Shown: one piece after another, positions 1 through 8,376 of the stretch
How positions within the stretch are numbered: the stretch's first letter is position 1
Layout of the letters: every line of letters begins with the position of its first letter
Assembly: GCA_030431525.1 (NCBI GenBank)
Contig: JAUIJC010000018.1
Coordinates: forward strand, 34,279 to 98,278
DNA length: 64,000 nt
Reading direction: 5' to 3'
Source: Bacteroidia bacterium
GTDB lineage: Bacteria; Bacteroidota; Bacteroidia; Cytophagales; JAAEPT01
Notes under the pieces: model-generated
Told to the model about the DNA's origin: nothing
Seen by the model: only the letters and a program-made list of their open reading frames with translations
Database searches by the model: none
Program-made: the position numbers and the translations under genes

Positions 1-48
1 CTTTACCCTCAAAGGGACTCACCAACAGGTTTTCTAAGAAAAAAGGAA

Positions 49-56
49 TATATTTG
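49..56 (+). promoter_or_regulatory. Putative -7 element upstream of the aro cluster
   Basis: TATATTTG matches the Bacteroidota -7 consensus TAnnTTTG and lies about 100 bases before the DAHP synthase start. No clear TTG is seen 17-23 bases upstream, so support rests on the -7 box alone. The rest of positions 1-158 shows no gene. Confidence 0.4.
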
Positions 57-158
57 CATCCATAAAGTAATTGTCCCTCAGTCCTTTTGTAAAAGATTCC
101 ATTTTTCACTGATAATCAGTCGATTGGACAAAGAGACACTGAAGCAGAATTTAAGACT

Positions 159-1256
159 ATGAGCAAACTGAATATAACTCCGATGGAGGAGTGGTCTGGA
201 GCAAAAGACCGCCCCTTGATTATCGCCGGCCCTTGTAGCGCCGAGACGGAAGAGCAGGTAATGGCCATTGCTGAACAGCTTTCTAAGCAATCCATTGACT
301 ATTATCGTGCTGGTATTTGGAAACCACGTACCCGTCCAGGCTCTTTTGAAGGCATTGGCGAGGAGGGTCTACGTTGGCTCAAGAACATTAAAGAGACCTA
401 CGGTTTGAAAGTAGGTACTGAGGTGGCTACCCCACAGCACGTTGAGTTGGCATTGAAATATGGCATCGACGCTTTGTGGATTGGCGCCCGTACTACGGTA
501 AACCCATTCTCTGTTCAGGATATTGCTGACGCCCTTCAAGGTGCTGACGTTCCTGTTTTGATTAAAAACCCAATCAACCCAGACAACGGTCTTTGGGTTG
601 GGGCTATCGAGCGTATCGCTGCTGCTGGCATCACTAAAATTGCTGCCATCCACCGCGGTTACTCTACTCACGAAAAAACTCGTTTCCGCAACAAGCCAAT
701 GTGGCAACTTGCTATCGAGTTGAAGCGTGCTTTCCCTGAAATTCCAATCATCAACGACCCAAGCCACATCGCTGGTACGCGTGACCTTATCCAAGAGGTA
801 TCGCAGAGCGCCATGGACATCGGCTTGAACGGTTTGATGATCGAGACCCACTGCAACCCAGATGAGGCTTGGTCTGACGCTAAACAGCAGGTTACTCCTG
901 ACCGTTTGCAAGAGATCCTTGCCAGCCTTAAGATCCGCAACGTTTCTTCTGACAACATCGAGTTCAACACTTCTTTGGAGGACTTGCGTGAGCAGATTGA
1001 CGCTAAGGACAAGGAAATCATCGACGTACTTGCTAGCCGTATGAACATCGCCAAGCAGATTGGTGAGTACAAGCGCGAGAACAACGTGACTACCCTTCAG
1101 ATGAACCGTTGGGAGTACTTGTTGCAAGACCGTGTGAACAAGGCGTCTTCTCTTGATTTGAATGACGACTTCATCCGTGAGGTGTTCCAAACCATCCACA
1201 AGGAGTCCATCAAATTGCAGAACGAAATCATGAACAACGATAAGGTCAATGCTTAA
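159..1256 (+). CDS. Bifunctional DAHP synthase / chorismate mutase
   Basis: The N-terminal part condenses phosphoenolpyruvate with erythrose 4-phosphate to DAHP, the first shikimate-pathway step. The C-terminal part rearranges chorismate to prephenate. Residues 1 to about 260 carry type I-beta DAHP synthase signatures: GPCSAE near residue 25, KPRTRPGSFEG, KNPINPDNGLW, NDPSHIAG and THCNPDEAWSDA. Residues about 268-355 are an AroQ-type chorismate mutase with LREQIDAKD and IGEYKRE. The 365-residue fusion is the normal form in Bacteroidota; in characterised relatives prephenate binding to the mutase part feeds back on the synthase. The stop overlaps the aroB start by 8 bases, implying translational coupling. 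The ATG at 159 gives a full N-terminus. Confidence 0.95.
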   Translation: MSKLNITPMEEWSGAKDRPLIIAGPCSAETEEQVMAIAEQLSKQSIDYYRAGIWKPRTRPGSFEGIGEEGLRWLKNIKETYGLKVGTEVATPQHVELALKYGIDALWIGARTTVNPFSVQDIADALQGADVPVLIKNPINPDNGLWVGAIERIAAAGITKIAAIHRGYSTHEKTRFRNKPMWQLAIELKRAFPEIPIINDPSHIAGTRDLIQEVSQSAMDIGLNGLMIETHCNPDEAWSDAKQQVTPDRLQEILASLKIRNVSSDNIEFNTSLEDLREQIDAKDKEIIDVLASRMNIAKQIGEYKRENNVTTLQMNRWEYLLQDRVNKASSLDLNDDFIREVFQTIHKESIKLQNEIMNNDKVNA

Positions 1257-2298
1257 AATTCAGGAACACAACATCTACATTTCGCACAATCTTAAAGCGT
1301 CCTTAGATGATGTCCTGAATGCCTCCAACTATTCAAAAATCGCCGTTATCGTTGATGAGAATACGGAGGAACATTGCCTACCAATACTTCAGCCCCTGCT
1401 CCCCTCCGGAACAGGGGTTGTTCGCATTAAAAGCGGTGAGGAAAACAAGACCCTCGCCACTTGCGGACACATCTGGCAAGAACTGACGGACATGGCCTTC
1501 GACCGCAAGGCATTGGTCATCAACCTTGGCGGTGGCGTCATTGGCGACATGGGCGGATTCTGCGCCTCCACCTACAAACGTGGGATTGATTTCATCCAGA
1601 TTCCAACCACTTTGCTTTCTCAGGTAGATGCCAGTGTGGGCGGAAAGTTGGGCGTGGATTTCAACGAGTTGAAAAACCACATCGGCGTATTTCGTCGCCC
1701 AAATGCCGTGTTGATCAACACCGAATTCCTCAAAACCCTTGACCCGCGCGAGGTGCGCTCCGGTTATGCTGAGGTGATCAAGCATTGCTTGATTGCCGAC
1801 AAGGACCGCTGGGACCGCCTCAAGCAGAAAGGCTTGGAGGAACAGGACTTTGACGAGTTGGTGGAACATTCCATCAAGGTCAAGGCTGATATCACCACTG
1901 CTGACCCTTTAGAAAAAGGGCTTCGGAAGATTCTCAACTTCGGCCACACCATTGGTCACGCCGTCGAAAGCTTCTACCTTCCTACGGAAAAGAAATTGCT
2001 TCATGGTGAGGCCATCGCCGTTGGCATGATTGCCGAGGCTTACCTCTCCTTCCAACGCGGATTCATCACCGAGGAGGACTGCCAAGAAATCACGGATTAC
2101 ATCCTATCCATTTATGGAAAAGTTGAAATCCCTGTGGCAGACTACGAACACATCGTTCCATTGACCTTGCAGGACAAAAAGAACGAAGGTGGCACCGTAC
2201 TCGCCTCCCTGTTGGATGAGATTGGCAAAGCCAACTTCAACCAAGCGATCGGTAAGGAGGACATTGAGGCGGGACTAAATTATTACCGTAGGCAATAA
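1249..2298 (+). CDS. aroB: 3-dehydroquinate synthase
   Basis: This NAD-dependent zinc enzyme cyclises DAHP to 3-dehydroquinate, shikimate step 2. At 349 residues it has the usual length. The nucleotide-binding motif GGGVIGDMGGF and the stretch PTTLLSQVDASVGGK are intact. Zinc-ligand regions are visible as SGYAEVIKH, NFGHTIGHAVE and LHGEAIAVGM. It overlaps the preceding fusion gene by 8 bases, so the two are one operon supplying the product of the first step directly to the second. Confidence 0.96.
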   Translation: MLKIQEHNIYISHNLKASLDDVLNASNYSKIAVIVDENTEEHCLPILQPLLPSGTGVVRIKSGEENKTLATCGHIWQELTDMAFDRKALVINLGGGVIGDMGGFCASTYKRGIDFIQIPTTLLSQVDASVGGKLGVDFNELKNHIGVFRRPNAVLINTEFLKTLDPREVRSGYAEVIKHCLIADKDRWDRLKQKGLEEQDFDELVEHSIKVKADITTADPLEKGLRKILNFGHTIGHAVESFYLPTEKKLLHGEAIAVGMIAEAYLSFQRGFITEEDCQEITDYILSIYGKVEIPVADYEHIVPLTLQDKKNEGGTVLASLLDEIGKANFNQAIGKEDIEAGLNYYRRQ

Positions 2299-2336
2299 TT
2301 GCCATTTTGTATTCACGCATTTTCCGTTGAATCACG

Positions 2337-3149
2337 ATGGGGAAGAAAAACAAACAAATCACCGTACTTGGACAGGATATCACCGTTAGTCAAGATGATT
2401 TCATCTCACTAACCGATATGCTCAAAGCCAAGGATGGTGATTTTTTTATTTCAGACTGGTTACGCAACCGGAACACCGTCGAATACTTGGGCATTTGGGA
2501 ACGCATCCATAACCCAGATTTTAATTATGGCGAATTCGCCACAATTAAAAGTCAGGCTGGATTGAACAGCTATAAAATCAGTGTCAAAGAATGGGTTGAG
2601 AAAACCAACGCTATTGGACTTCGTGCCAAAGCAGGACGTTATGGAGGTACTTATGCCCACAAGGATATCGCCTTTGAATTTGGCATGTGGATTAGTGCCG
2701 AATTCAAAATATACCTTGTTAAAGAATTCCAACGACTTGTTGAAGCGGAGAACAACCGTCAACAACTTGATTGGAATCTCCAAAGAACATTAGCCAAAGT
2801 GAATTACAGCATCCATACGGATGCCATCAAGGAAAAGCTGGTTCCCAAACAACTTTCTTCCAAACAAATTGCCTTCGTCTACGCCTCCGAAGCGGACCTT
2901 TTGAATGTTGCCTTATTTGGGAAAACAGCTTCCGAATGGAGAAATGACCACCCGAATGAAAAGGGCAATATGAGAGATTCGGCGACCCTTGAACAACTTG
3001 TTGTCTTGTCAAATCTGGAAAGTATCAATGCCTTACTCATCCAACAAGGCATTTCCCAAAAGGAAAGATTGATTCAACTTAACCAGATCGCAATTTCTCA
3101 ATTGCAGTCACTAATAGACCATCAAGCAATTAAGAAACTCAAGTCATAG
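2337..3149 (+). CDS. KilA-N domain protein inside the aro cluster
   Basis: A 270-residue protein whose first 140 or so residues look like a KilA-N domain, a DNA-binding fold common in phages and large DNA viruses: a short beta N-terminus, ISLTDMLKAKDG, a WLRNRNTVEYLGIWE segment, and YAHKDIAFEFGMWIS followed by a helical EFQRLVEAE stretch. The C-terminal half is helical and of unknown function. It sits 38 bases after aroB and 32 before aroA on the same strand, so it is probably co-transcribed with them. Nothing in it suggests an enzyme of aromatic synthesis; a stranded mobile-element gene or local DNA-binding regulator are both possible. The gene itself is well supported, its role is not. Confidence 0.85.
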   Translation: MGKKNKQITVLGQDITVSQDDFISLTDMLKAKDGDFFISDWLRNRNTVEYLGIWERIHNPDFNYGEFATIKSQAGLNSYKISVKEWVEKTNAIGLRAKAGRYGGTYAHKDIAFEFGMWISAEFKIYLVKEFQRLVEAENNRQQLDWNLQRTLAKVNYSIHTDAIKEKLVPKQLSSKQIAFVYASEADLLNVALFGKTASEWRNDHPNEKGNMRDSATLEQLVVLSNLESINALLIQQGISQKERLIQLNQIAISQLQSLIDHQAIKKLKS

Positions 3150-3181
3150 GCTTGTAAATTGTGCCCTACTATCAAATCAAT

Positions 3182-4417
3182 ATGATTAAGCTTTTTCGAG
3201 ATAAATCACCAATCAAGGCCACCATCGACCTCGCTTCCTCCAAGAGCGAGAGCAACCGCGCCTTGATCATCAACGCCTTGAGTGGAGGCCAGCACGAGTT
3301 GCAAAACTTGGCCAACGCCCGCGATACGGAGACCATGATTCGCCTCCTCAAGGAGGACCCAGAAGTATTGGACGTGTTGGACGCCGGAACAACCATGCGT
3401 TTCCTTACAGCTTACTCCGCTGTTCGTGGCATCAAAAAGGTGATGACTGGCTCCAAGCGTATGCAGGAGCGACCAATCGGTTTGTTGGTTGACGCCCTTC
3501 GAAGCATTGGCGCTGACATCAGCTACGACAAAAATGATGGTTATCCACCAATGACCATCAACGGCTTTGACAAGAACTGCGAGAACAACAAAATCACCAT
3601 CCGTGGTGATGTTTCCAGCCAGTACATCTCGGCCTTGTTGATGGTAGCCCCTACCCTTCCAAACGGTTTGGAGCTGGAATTGACAGGAAAAATCGGTTCC
3701 CGTCCATACATCGAAATGACTCTCAACTTGATGCGTCATTTTGGTGCTGAATCCGCTTGGGAAGGCAACACCATCAAAGTTGCTCACCAAACTTATCAGC
3801 CAAACCGCTACACCATCGAAGGTGACTGGTCTGGTGCCAGCTACTGGTACAGCATCGTTGCCTTGGCCGATGACGCCGAGGTTGAATTGCTTGGCTTGCG
3901 CAAGGATTCCAACCAAGGCGACAGCGTTTTGGTGGAATTGATGGACAAATTGGGTGTGAAATCCACCTTTACCGACAAAGGCGTGTTGCTCCAAAAGAAA
4001 GAAGCCGAGGCTTCCATCGATTGGGATTTCACCCACTGCCCTGACATTGCCCAAACCATCGCAGTCATTTGTGGTGCGAAAAAGATTGATGCCAAGCTCT
4101 CTGGTTTGGAAAGCCTCCGCATCAAGGAGACTGACCGCATCGACGCCATCAAAAACGAATTGGCCAAGTTTAATGTAACGGTAGACGTATTCGGTGACGA
4201 GGCGATTGAAATCAAGAACTCACAGTTCCAGATTCAGTCGGAGAATGCTGTAGCCACTTACAAGGACCACCGCATGGCTATGGCTTTTGCCCCATTGGCC
4301 TTGATTGGCGATATCCACATCGAAAACCCGAGCGTGGTTGCCAAGTCCTATCCCGACTTCTGGCGAGACCTCAAATCCGTGGGATTTGTGGTTGAGGAAG
4401 AAACACAGACGGTTTAA
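3182..4417 (+). CDS. aroA: 3-phosphoshikimate 1-carboxyvinyltransferase (EPSP synthase)
   Basis: Transfers the enolpyruvyl group of PEP to shikimate 3-phosphate, shikimate step 6. Both pseudo-symmetric halves are present. Motifs: SSKSESNRALI near the N-terminus, DAGTTMRFLTA (the LGNAGTAMRP region of other enzymes, here with Phe where Pro is usual), SSQYISALLM, KETDRIDAIKNEL and KDHRMAMAFAPLAL. I prefer the ATG at 3182 (411 residues) because the protein then starts MIKLFRDKSP, as expected. A GTG at 3161 would add seven residues. It closes the aro cluster and is followed at once by a strong terminator. Confidence 0.95.
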   Translation: MIKLFRDKSPIKATIDLASSKSESNRALIINALSGGQHELQNLANARDTETMIRLLKEDPEVLDVLDAGTTMRFLTAYSAVRGIKKVMTGSKRMQERPIGLLVDALRSIGADISYDKNDGYPPMTINGFDKNCENNKITIRGDVSSQYISALLMVAPTLPNGLELELTGKIGSRPYIEMTLNLMRHFGAESAWEGNTIKVAHQTYQPNRYTIEGDWSGASYWYSIVALADDAEVELLGLRKDSNQGDSVLVELMDKLGVKSTFTDKGVLLQKKEAEASIDWDFTHCPDIAQTIAVICGAKKIDAKLSGLESLRIKETDRIDAIKNELAKFNVTVDVFGDEAIEIKNSQFQIQSENAVATYKDHRMAMAFAPLALIGDIHIENPSVVAKSYPDFWRDLKSVGFVVEEETQTV

Positions 4418-4424
4418 AATATTT

Positions 4425-4462
4425 CACCCCCGATAATGAGAATTATCGGGGGTGTTTTTTTT
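4425..4462 (+). terminator. Rho-independent terminator of the aro cluster
   Basis: Perfect 13-bp stem CACCCCCGATAAT / ATTATCGGGGGTG with a GAGA tetraloop, followed by eight T. It begins 8 bases after the aroA stop. Confidence 0.93.
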
Positions 4463-4480
4463 GATTTCAATGCTCTACAA

Positions 4481-4582
4481 CAAAGGACTAAAGTCCTTTG
4501 CTATGAAGAAACGCCCTTACAGAGCTACCACTGTGTAGCCCTGTAAGGGCGATTTTCATTAACGATGGTTGCCAATCCATCG
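4481..4582. repeat. Modular palindromic cassette, copy A1
   Basis: Three hairpin modules in a row: CAAAGGACT-AA-AGTCCTTTG (4481-4500); CGCCCTTACAG / CTGTAAGGGCG (4512-4551); and CGATGG...CCATCG (4563-4582). The two linkers (4501-4511 and 4552-4562) are each 11 nt. Related copies occur at 11739-11823 and 47687-47788. Confidence 0.85.
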
Positions 4583-4592
4583 ACACAACAAC

Positions 4593-5162
4593 TTAGCCCT
4601 TCACCTGCTCTAACACCCGCTCTATCTGAAACAGGTGCCGCTCATCATGTGCCAGCATAAACTCAATAGCCTCCGCCAAATTGAAGCGGACCAAAGGCCC
4701 CAAGGCCGAATTCACTTTTTTCCGTTTAACATCCAATCCACGACAAGCAGCAATCGCAGTTTTAGACACCTCCAGTTGACTATAAAAATCATTGAATGCC
4801 TTTTCCACTTCCTGTTCCGTCAAGTTGGACAACTGAGGCTGAAACGGCCCAAAGGTTTTCATTTTGAAGCGCACCTTCCCCTCCTTAGGCCTAAACCCGT
4901 TCACCAAAAAATTGGTCAACCACGAAGGCTTAATGGTAGATACAGGCTGCTGCGATTTGGGCAAGGTCTCCATCAGCCGTTTTAGTTTTGGCTCATAAAA
5001 CATGTGAGCCTGCGTCATGTGTAGAATTACTTCGACCACAGACCATTTCTTAGGCGCTGGCTTGGTCACCAGTTTTTGGAAAGCATCTTCTTGAATGGCT
5101 TTCAGACGATTCGTTAACTGTTCAATGCGCTGGAGCTGATGATCAAAATCGATGAAACACAT
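4593..5162 (-). CDS. DinB-like four-helix protein
   Basis: A 189-residue protein resembling the DinB/YfiT-like superfamily of metal-binding four-helix bundles, many of which are thiol or glutathione S-transferases or uncharacterised. Visible clues are the N-terminal helix with RLKAIQEDAFQKL, PAPKKWSVVEVILHMTQAH (the helix that usually gives the first metal-binding His) and the C-terminal MLAHDERHLFQIERVL, whose HDERHL pattern gives two more His. The reading frame is open further upstream, but the ATG at 5162 fits the fold and avoids overlap with the Crp/Fnr gene. It is the last gene of a three-gene minus-strand group. Substrate unknown. Confidence 0.8.
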   Translation of the reverse strand: MCFIDFDHQLQRIEQLTNRLKAIQEDAFQKLVTKPAPKKWSVVEVILHMTQAHMFYEPKLKRLMETLPKSQQPVSTIKPSWLTNFLVNGFRPKEGKVRFKMKTFGPFQPQLSNLTEQEVEKAFNDFYSQLEVSKTAIAACRGLDVKRKKVNSALGPLVRFNLAEAIEFMLAHDERHLFQIERVLEQVKG

Positions 5163-5227
5163 AGTACCTGAGGTTGAATGGTGCTGACAAAGGAAGGGCA
5201 GGCAACTCAGAAAAAAATTGACCCAGA

Positions 5228-5827
5228 TCAATATTTCACTGTCGCCCGCAAACGGCTGAAGGTTTCGGGAGTCATGTTCAAATACGAAGCGAGGTACTTC
5301 TGAGGTATGGTTTTCAGCTGAGGCGGGCAACGTTTCATAAAGGAGATATAGCGCGTTTTGGCATCAGCGGTCAATAATTCCACCTCACGAGATAGTCTGC
5401 CCAATAAAATCTGCTGATGCATTAAACGTCCCCAGCGTTCAAACTCGGGGTATTGTTCAAAGAGAGAATGGTATTGCCTGTAATCAATGGAGAGTACAAG
5501 GGATTCGGTTAGGACCTCCACATAAAGCTCTGTGGGCTTCTTACCCAGAAACGACGCATAATCGCCTGAAAAACTTCCCTTAAACGAAAAGCCCAAGACC
5601 ACCTTTTTTCCTTTTGTATCAATCACATACAGGGCCTGAACCCCCGAGACGACAATACAAAAATGCTTAGCCACTGAACCCGCCTCCGACAAATATTGGT
5701 GCTTATCAAAAGGCCTTTCCTTCCACATTTGAAAAAAATCGTGGTGCTGTTTCGCGCAAAGGGGAATCTCTGAGAAAGCTTGCTGAAGAATAGTGACTCT
5801 TTCTTCGAATAGAAGGTATGGTTTCAT
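5228..5827 (-). CDS. Crp/Fnr family transcriptional regulator
   Basis: A 199-residue regulator with an N-terminal cyclic-nucleotide-binding beta-roll (residues about 25-120, including KHFCIVVSGVQALYVID and FKGSFSGDYASFLGKKP) and a C-terminal winged helix (YLASYLNMTPETFSRLRA) typical of Crp/Fnr proteins of Bacteroidota. No Fnr-type cysteine cluster is seen at the N-terminus, so an oxygen-sensing iron-sulfur cluster is unlikely. The ATG at 5827 gives the standard start MKPYLLFEER; the frame extends 17 codons further but would run into the upstream gene. It lies 25 bases after the LpxR-like gene and 65 before the DinB-like gene, so it may control this group. Confidence 0.88.
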   Translation of the reverse strand: MKPYLLFEERVTILQQAFSEIPLCAKQHHDFFQMWKERPFDKHQYLSEAGSVAKHFCIVVSGVQALYVIDTKGKKVVLGFSFKGSFSGDYASFLGKKPTELYVEVLTESLVLSIDYRQYHSLFEQYPEFERWGRLMHQQILLGRLSREVELLTADAKTRYISFMKRCPPQLKTIPQKYLASYLNMTPETFSRLRATVKY

Positions 5828-5852
5828 GCTTAAAAATAAGAAACATCCGCTA

Positions 5853-6806
5853 CTACAATGCAAGTCCGACATGCACACCCGTCCACTGATGCACTTTCCC
5901 GCCTTTTAGCTCAGGACTCAAGAAATTATAGGAAAGCCCAAACGCCCAAGGACCAAAAGTTTTGGTATATCGAGCAGAGAAATTCCCAATTACCTTTTGC
6001 ATCTCAGATGATCTCAACACATAAGGGTTTTCCCTATTAAGTACAGAACCTTGAAGCGTAGCGTCATAAAAGGATCCTACCCCCCTTCCTGTTAAAGTTA
6101 AATAGGACTCACCCTTTGAAGCAGTTGAAGAATAATCATAAACGGAATTGAAACGACCAATTTTTAGGCTGGTCTCCCCCAAAAGGTTTCCATAAAGGGT
6201 CCCGATCATCCCTTGTCCTGCAACCTCCCATTCCAGCTTTTCGGTCCGAAGCAATTGTTTTCCCACTTTTAGTCGATAATTGACCACAGGCGCATTTCCA
6301 ATCTGGTATTGCCAACCGTTTGGTTGCGTGGCGTCAATCATTTTGTGCAAGCCTGACTGTATCGGATGCCCTCCAGCCAAGGGACCAATAAGACCAACTG
6401 TCCACTCGCTTTCTTTTCGGATACCAATTTGGCGGAAGGCTGTCTCATCATTCATATGAAAAAGCAAGGAGGCGGCATAGGGTCTGTCTCCATATTGGAT
6501 TTCAGCGCTGGAAATATCTTCCGGAGTGAAGCCATTATAGCTAAACCCAAAGGTAGACCTCCTGAAAACATGTTCTGAAGCAGGGCGCCTGCTAAATAAC
6601 AAGGGTACTTTTTGAAGTTTGGGACTAGCCAAAAACAGATCAAACCCAAAGGTGTAGTTGCGGTCAGACAAGCCAAAAAGGACATCATTGTCATAATTCA
6701 CCCCTATATATTCCGTGGAAGCCCCGATGGACTGCCCTCCTTTATAGAACTGGGCAAAAAGATTTTGGGCTACAAACAGAAATAAGACGACGAAAACTGA
6801 CTTCAT
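5853..6806 (-). CDS. LpxR-family lipid A 3-O-deacylase-like outer-membrane protein
   Basis: A 317-residue outer-membrane beta-barrel with signal peptide (MKSVFVVLFLFVAQNLFAQ). It matches the lipid A deacylase LpxR family (DUF2219). The conserved start of the barrel is visible as VNYDNDVLFGLSDRNYTFG, containing the Asn-Asp pair catalytic in Salmonella LpxR. The later YGDRPYAASL and LHKMI...QPNGWQYQI segments match the conserved DRPYAGW and His-x-W-x-x-Q region. The expected role is removal of the 3'-acyloxyacyl chain of lipid A in the outer membrane; activity is inferred from family. The next gene downstream is a Crp/Fnr regulator. Confidence 0.82.
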   Translation of the reverse strand: MKSVFVVLFLFVAQNLFAQFYKGGQSIGASTEYIGVNYDNDVLFGLSDRNYTFGFDLFLASPKLQKVPLLFSRRPASEHVFRRSTFGFSYNGFTPEDISSAEIQYGDRPYAASLLFHMNDETAFRQIGIRKESEWTVGLIGPLAGGHPIQSGLHKMIDATQPNGWQYQIGNAPVVNYRLKVGKQLLRTEKLEWEVAGQGMIGTLYGNLLGETSLKIGRFNSVYDYSSTASKGESYLTLTGRGVGSFYDATLQGSVLNRENPYVLRSSEMQKVIGNFSARYTKTFGPWAFGLSYNFLSPELKGGKVHQWTGVHVGLAL

Positions 6807-6903
6807 GCCTTATAGACAACAATAAAAGTGGAATTGGTTCCCACACGAAACCAGTCCACCAAATCGTTTTCTATTAAGGAGGTACGCTAAAAACACAATC
6901 GCC

Positions 6904-7098
6904 ATGAAGATCATAAAAGAAGATCCGCACAAAGCCATGCTCTGGGACGGGACCGAGATCACCTACCATGGACCTTTCCAAAAAGGCGGCCCAAAGCGAC
7001 CTGATCCCTTCCACGCTCCACCAAAAGGGCATGAAGTAACATTCCGCTACAACAAACGGAAACATCTCGACAAATTTTGGTCACACAGACACTGGTAA
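6904..7098 (+). CDS. Small conserved-looking protein of unknown function (64 aa)
   Basis: A 64-residue, strongly basic protein rich in His, Lys and Pro, with no signal peptide or membrane segment. I do not recognise a family. Three points favour a real gene: the ATG is followed by an intact frame ending 3 bases before a symmetrical terminator, the composition (TYHGPFQKGGPKRPDPFHAP) is not random, and it fills the gap between a divergent and a convergent gene. No ribosome-binding site stands out. It could be a nucleic-acid-binding or metal-binding microprotein; that is speculation. Confidence 0.55.
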   Translation: MKIIKEDPHKAMLWDGTEITYHGPFQKGGPKRPDPFHAPPKGHEVTFRYNKRKHLDKFWSHRHW

Positions 7099-7100
7099 AC

Positions 7101-7135
7101 AAAAAGGCCTTGACGCAATGCATCAAGGCCTTTTT
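7101..7135. terminator. Bidirectional terminator
   Basis: Perfect 13-bp inverted repeat AAAAAGGCCTTGA / TCAAGGCCTTTTT around a 9-nt loop, with A- and T-runs on both sides. It serves the small plus-strand ORF and the convergent M42 peptidase gene. Confidence 0.9.
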
Positions 7136-7153
7136 CACTAAATGGAGTTTCAA

Positions 7154-8224
7154 TTACTTGATGTAACGGAAATCGTGTCCGCTTTTCAGTTGCACCAAGA
7201 ACTCGTAAATCATTTTAATAACGTTATCCACATCCGACTTGGAGGCAGTCTCCACCGTGGTGTGCATGTATTTCAACGGCAGAGAAATCAATGCTGAGGC
7301 CACTCCATTATTGGAATAGGCAAAGGCATCCGTATCCGTACCCGTTGAACGTGAAGCCGCCGCGCGTTGGAATGGAATCTCCTTTTTCTGCGCCGATTGA
7401 ATCACCATTTTCAAAAGGTTGTTCTGCACTGCCGGACCGAAAGTAAGCACAGGTCCTTTTCCACAAGCCAAATCACCTTCCTCCTTCTTATTGTACATCG
7501 GAGATTGGGTATCATGACAAACATCCGTCACAATGGCTACATCCGGCTTGATGCGGTTGGCAATCATCTGCGCGCCACGAAGACCAATTTCCTCCTGAAC
7601 GGCATTCACGATATAAAGACCAAAATCCAAAGACTTCCCTTTTTCCTTTAAGAGGCGAGCGACCTCGGCAATCATGAATCCACCGATGCGGTTATCCAAG
7701 GCACGACCAACATAATATTTGTCGTTCAACACCATGAACTCATCCTCAAAGGTGATGACTGTTCCAGGATGGATACCCATTTCCTCCACCTCTTCTTTGG
7801 AATCCGCCCCAACGTCGATAAAAATGTTCTTCAAGGAAGGCCCCTCCTCTTTTTGCTTGTTTCGAACGTGAATGGCAGGCCATCCAAAAACACCTTTGAC
7901 AATGCCTTTTTCCGTGTGAATATTCACGCGTTTAGAAGGAGCGATTTGGTGGTCAGAACCGCCGTTGCGAACCACATAGATATATCCGTCAGATGTGATG
8001 TAGTTCACAAACCATGAAATCTCATCAGCATGTGCCTCAATCACCACCTTGTATTTGGCTTTGGGATTGACAACGCCTACTGCTGTGCCATAGGTATCTG
8101 TGAAAGTTTCATCCACAAAAGGCTTAATGTAATCCAACCAAATCTGCTGGCCAGAACTCTCATAGCCCGTTGGCGAAGGATTGTTCAAATATTCCTCAAG
8201 AAATTTTTGTGACTTCTTTTTCAT
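7154..8224 (-). CDS. M42 family metallopeptidase (glutamyl aminopeptidase / cellulase M-like)
   Basis: A cytosolic di-metal aminopeptidase of 356 residues that trims peptides, usually as a tetrahedral dodecamer (TET type). Metal-binding and catalytic motifs are all present: VIEAHADEISW, GRALDNRIGGFM, AVQEEIGLRGAQ with the Glu-Glu pair, VTDVCHDTQ, and LKYMHTTVETA near the C-terminus giving the last His. No signal peptide. The gene stands alone, convergent with the small ORF and divergent from terC. Some family members were called endoglucanases, but the sequence supports peptidase. Confidence 0.92.
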   Translation of the reverse strand: MKKKSQKFLEEYLNNPSPTGYESSGQQIWLDYIKPFVDETFTDTYGTAVGVVNPKAKYKVVIEAHADEISWFVNYITSDGYIYVVRNGGSDHQIAPSKRVNIHTEKGIVKGVFGWPAIHVRNKQKEEGPSLKNIFIDVGADSKEEVEEMGIHPGTVITFEDEFMVLNDKYYVGRALDNRIGGFMIAEVARLLKEKGKSLDFGLYIVNAVQEEIGLRGAQMIANRIKPDVAIVTDVCHDTQSPMYNKKEEGDLACGKGPVLTFGPAVQNNLLKMVIQSAQKKEIPFQRAAASRSTGTDTDAFAYSNNGVASALISLPLKYMHTTVETASKSDVDNVIKMIYEFLVQLKSGHDFRYIK

Positions 8225-8339
8225 ATCGGGGGGAAATTTAGACTAAAACATCAAGGTACAAACTAAAGCGTAATTCATGTGGGTGCTTTTCAAGATTGTA
8301 AAGCCACTAATAAAAAAGCAGAAGCTGCCTGTTTATCCT

Positions 8340-8347
8340 TATTTTTG
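8340..8347 (+). promoter_or_regulatory. Putative -7 element of the TerC gene
   Basis: TATTTTTG matches TAnnTTTG and lies 29 bases before the start codon at 8377. No TTG is seen at the ideal upstream distance. Confidence 0.4.
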
Positions 8348-8376
8348 TCCTTTCATCAACTTAGAATACTTTTATC

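Noticed and set aside
369..1199. Long minus-strand reading frame opposite the DAHP synthase gene (276 codons)
   Set aside because: It lies wholly antisense to a well-conserved gene and shows no recognisable domain; an artefact of codon bias.
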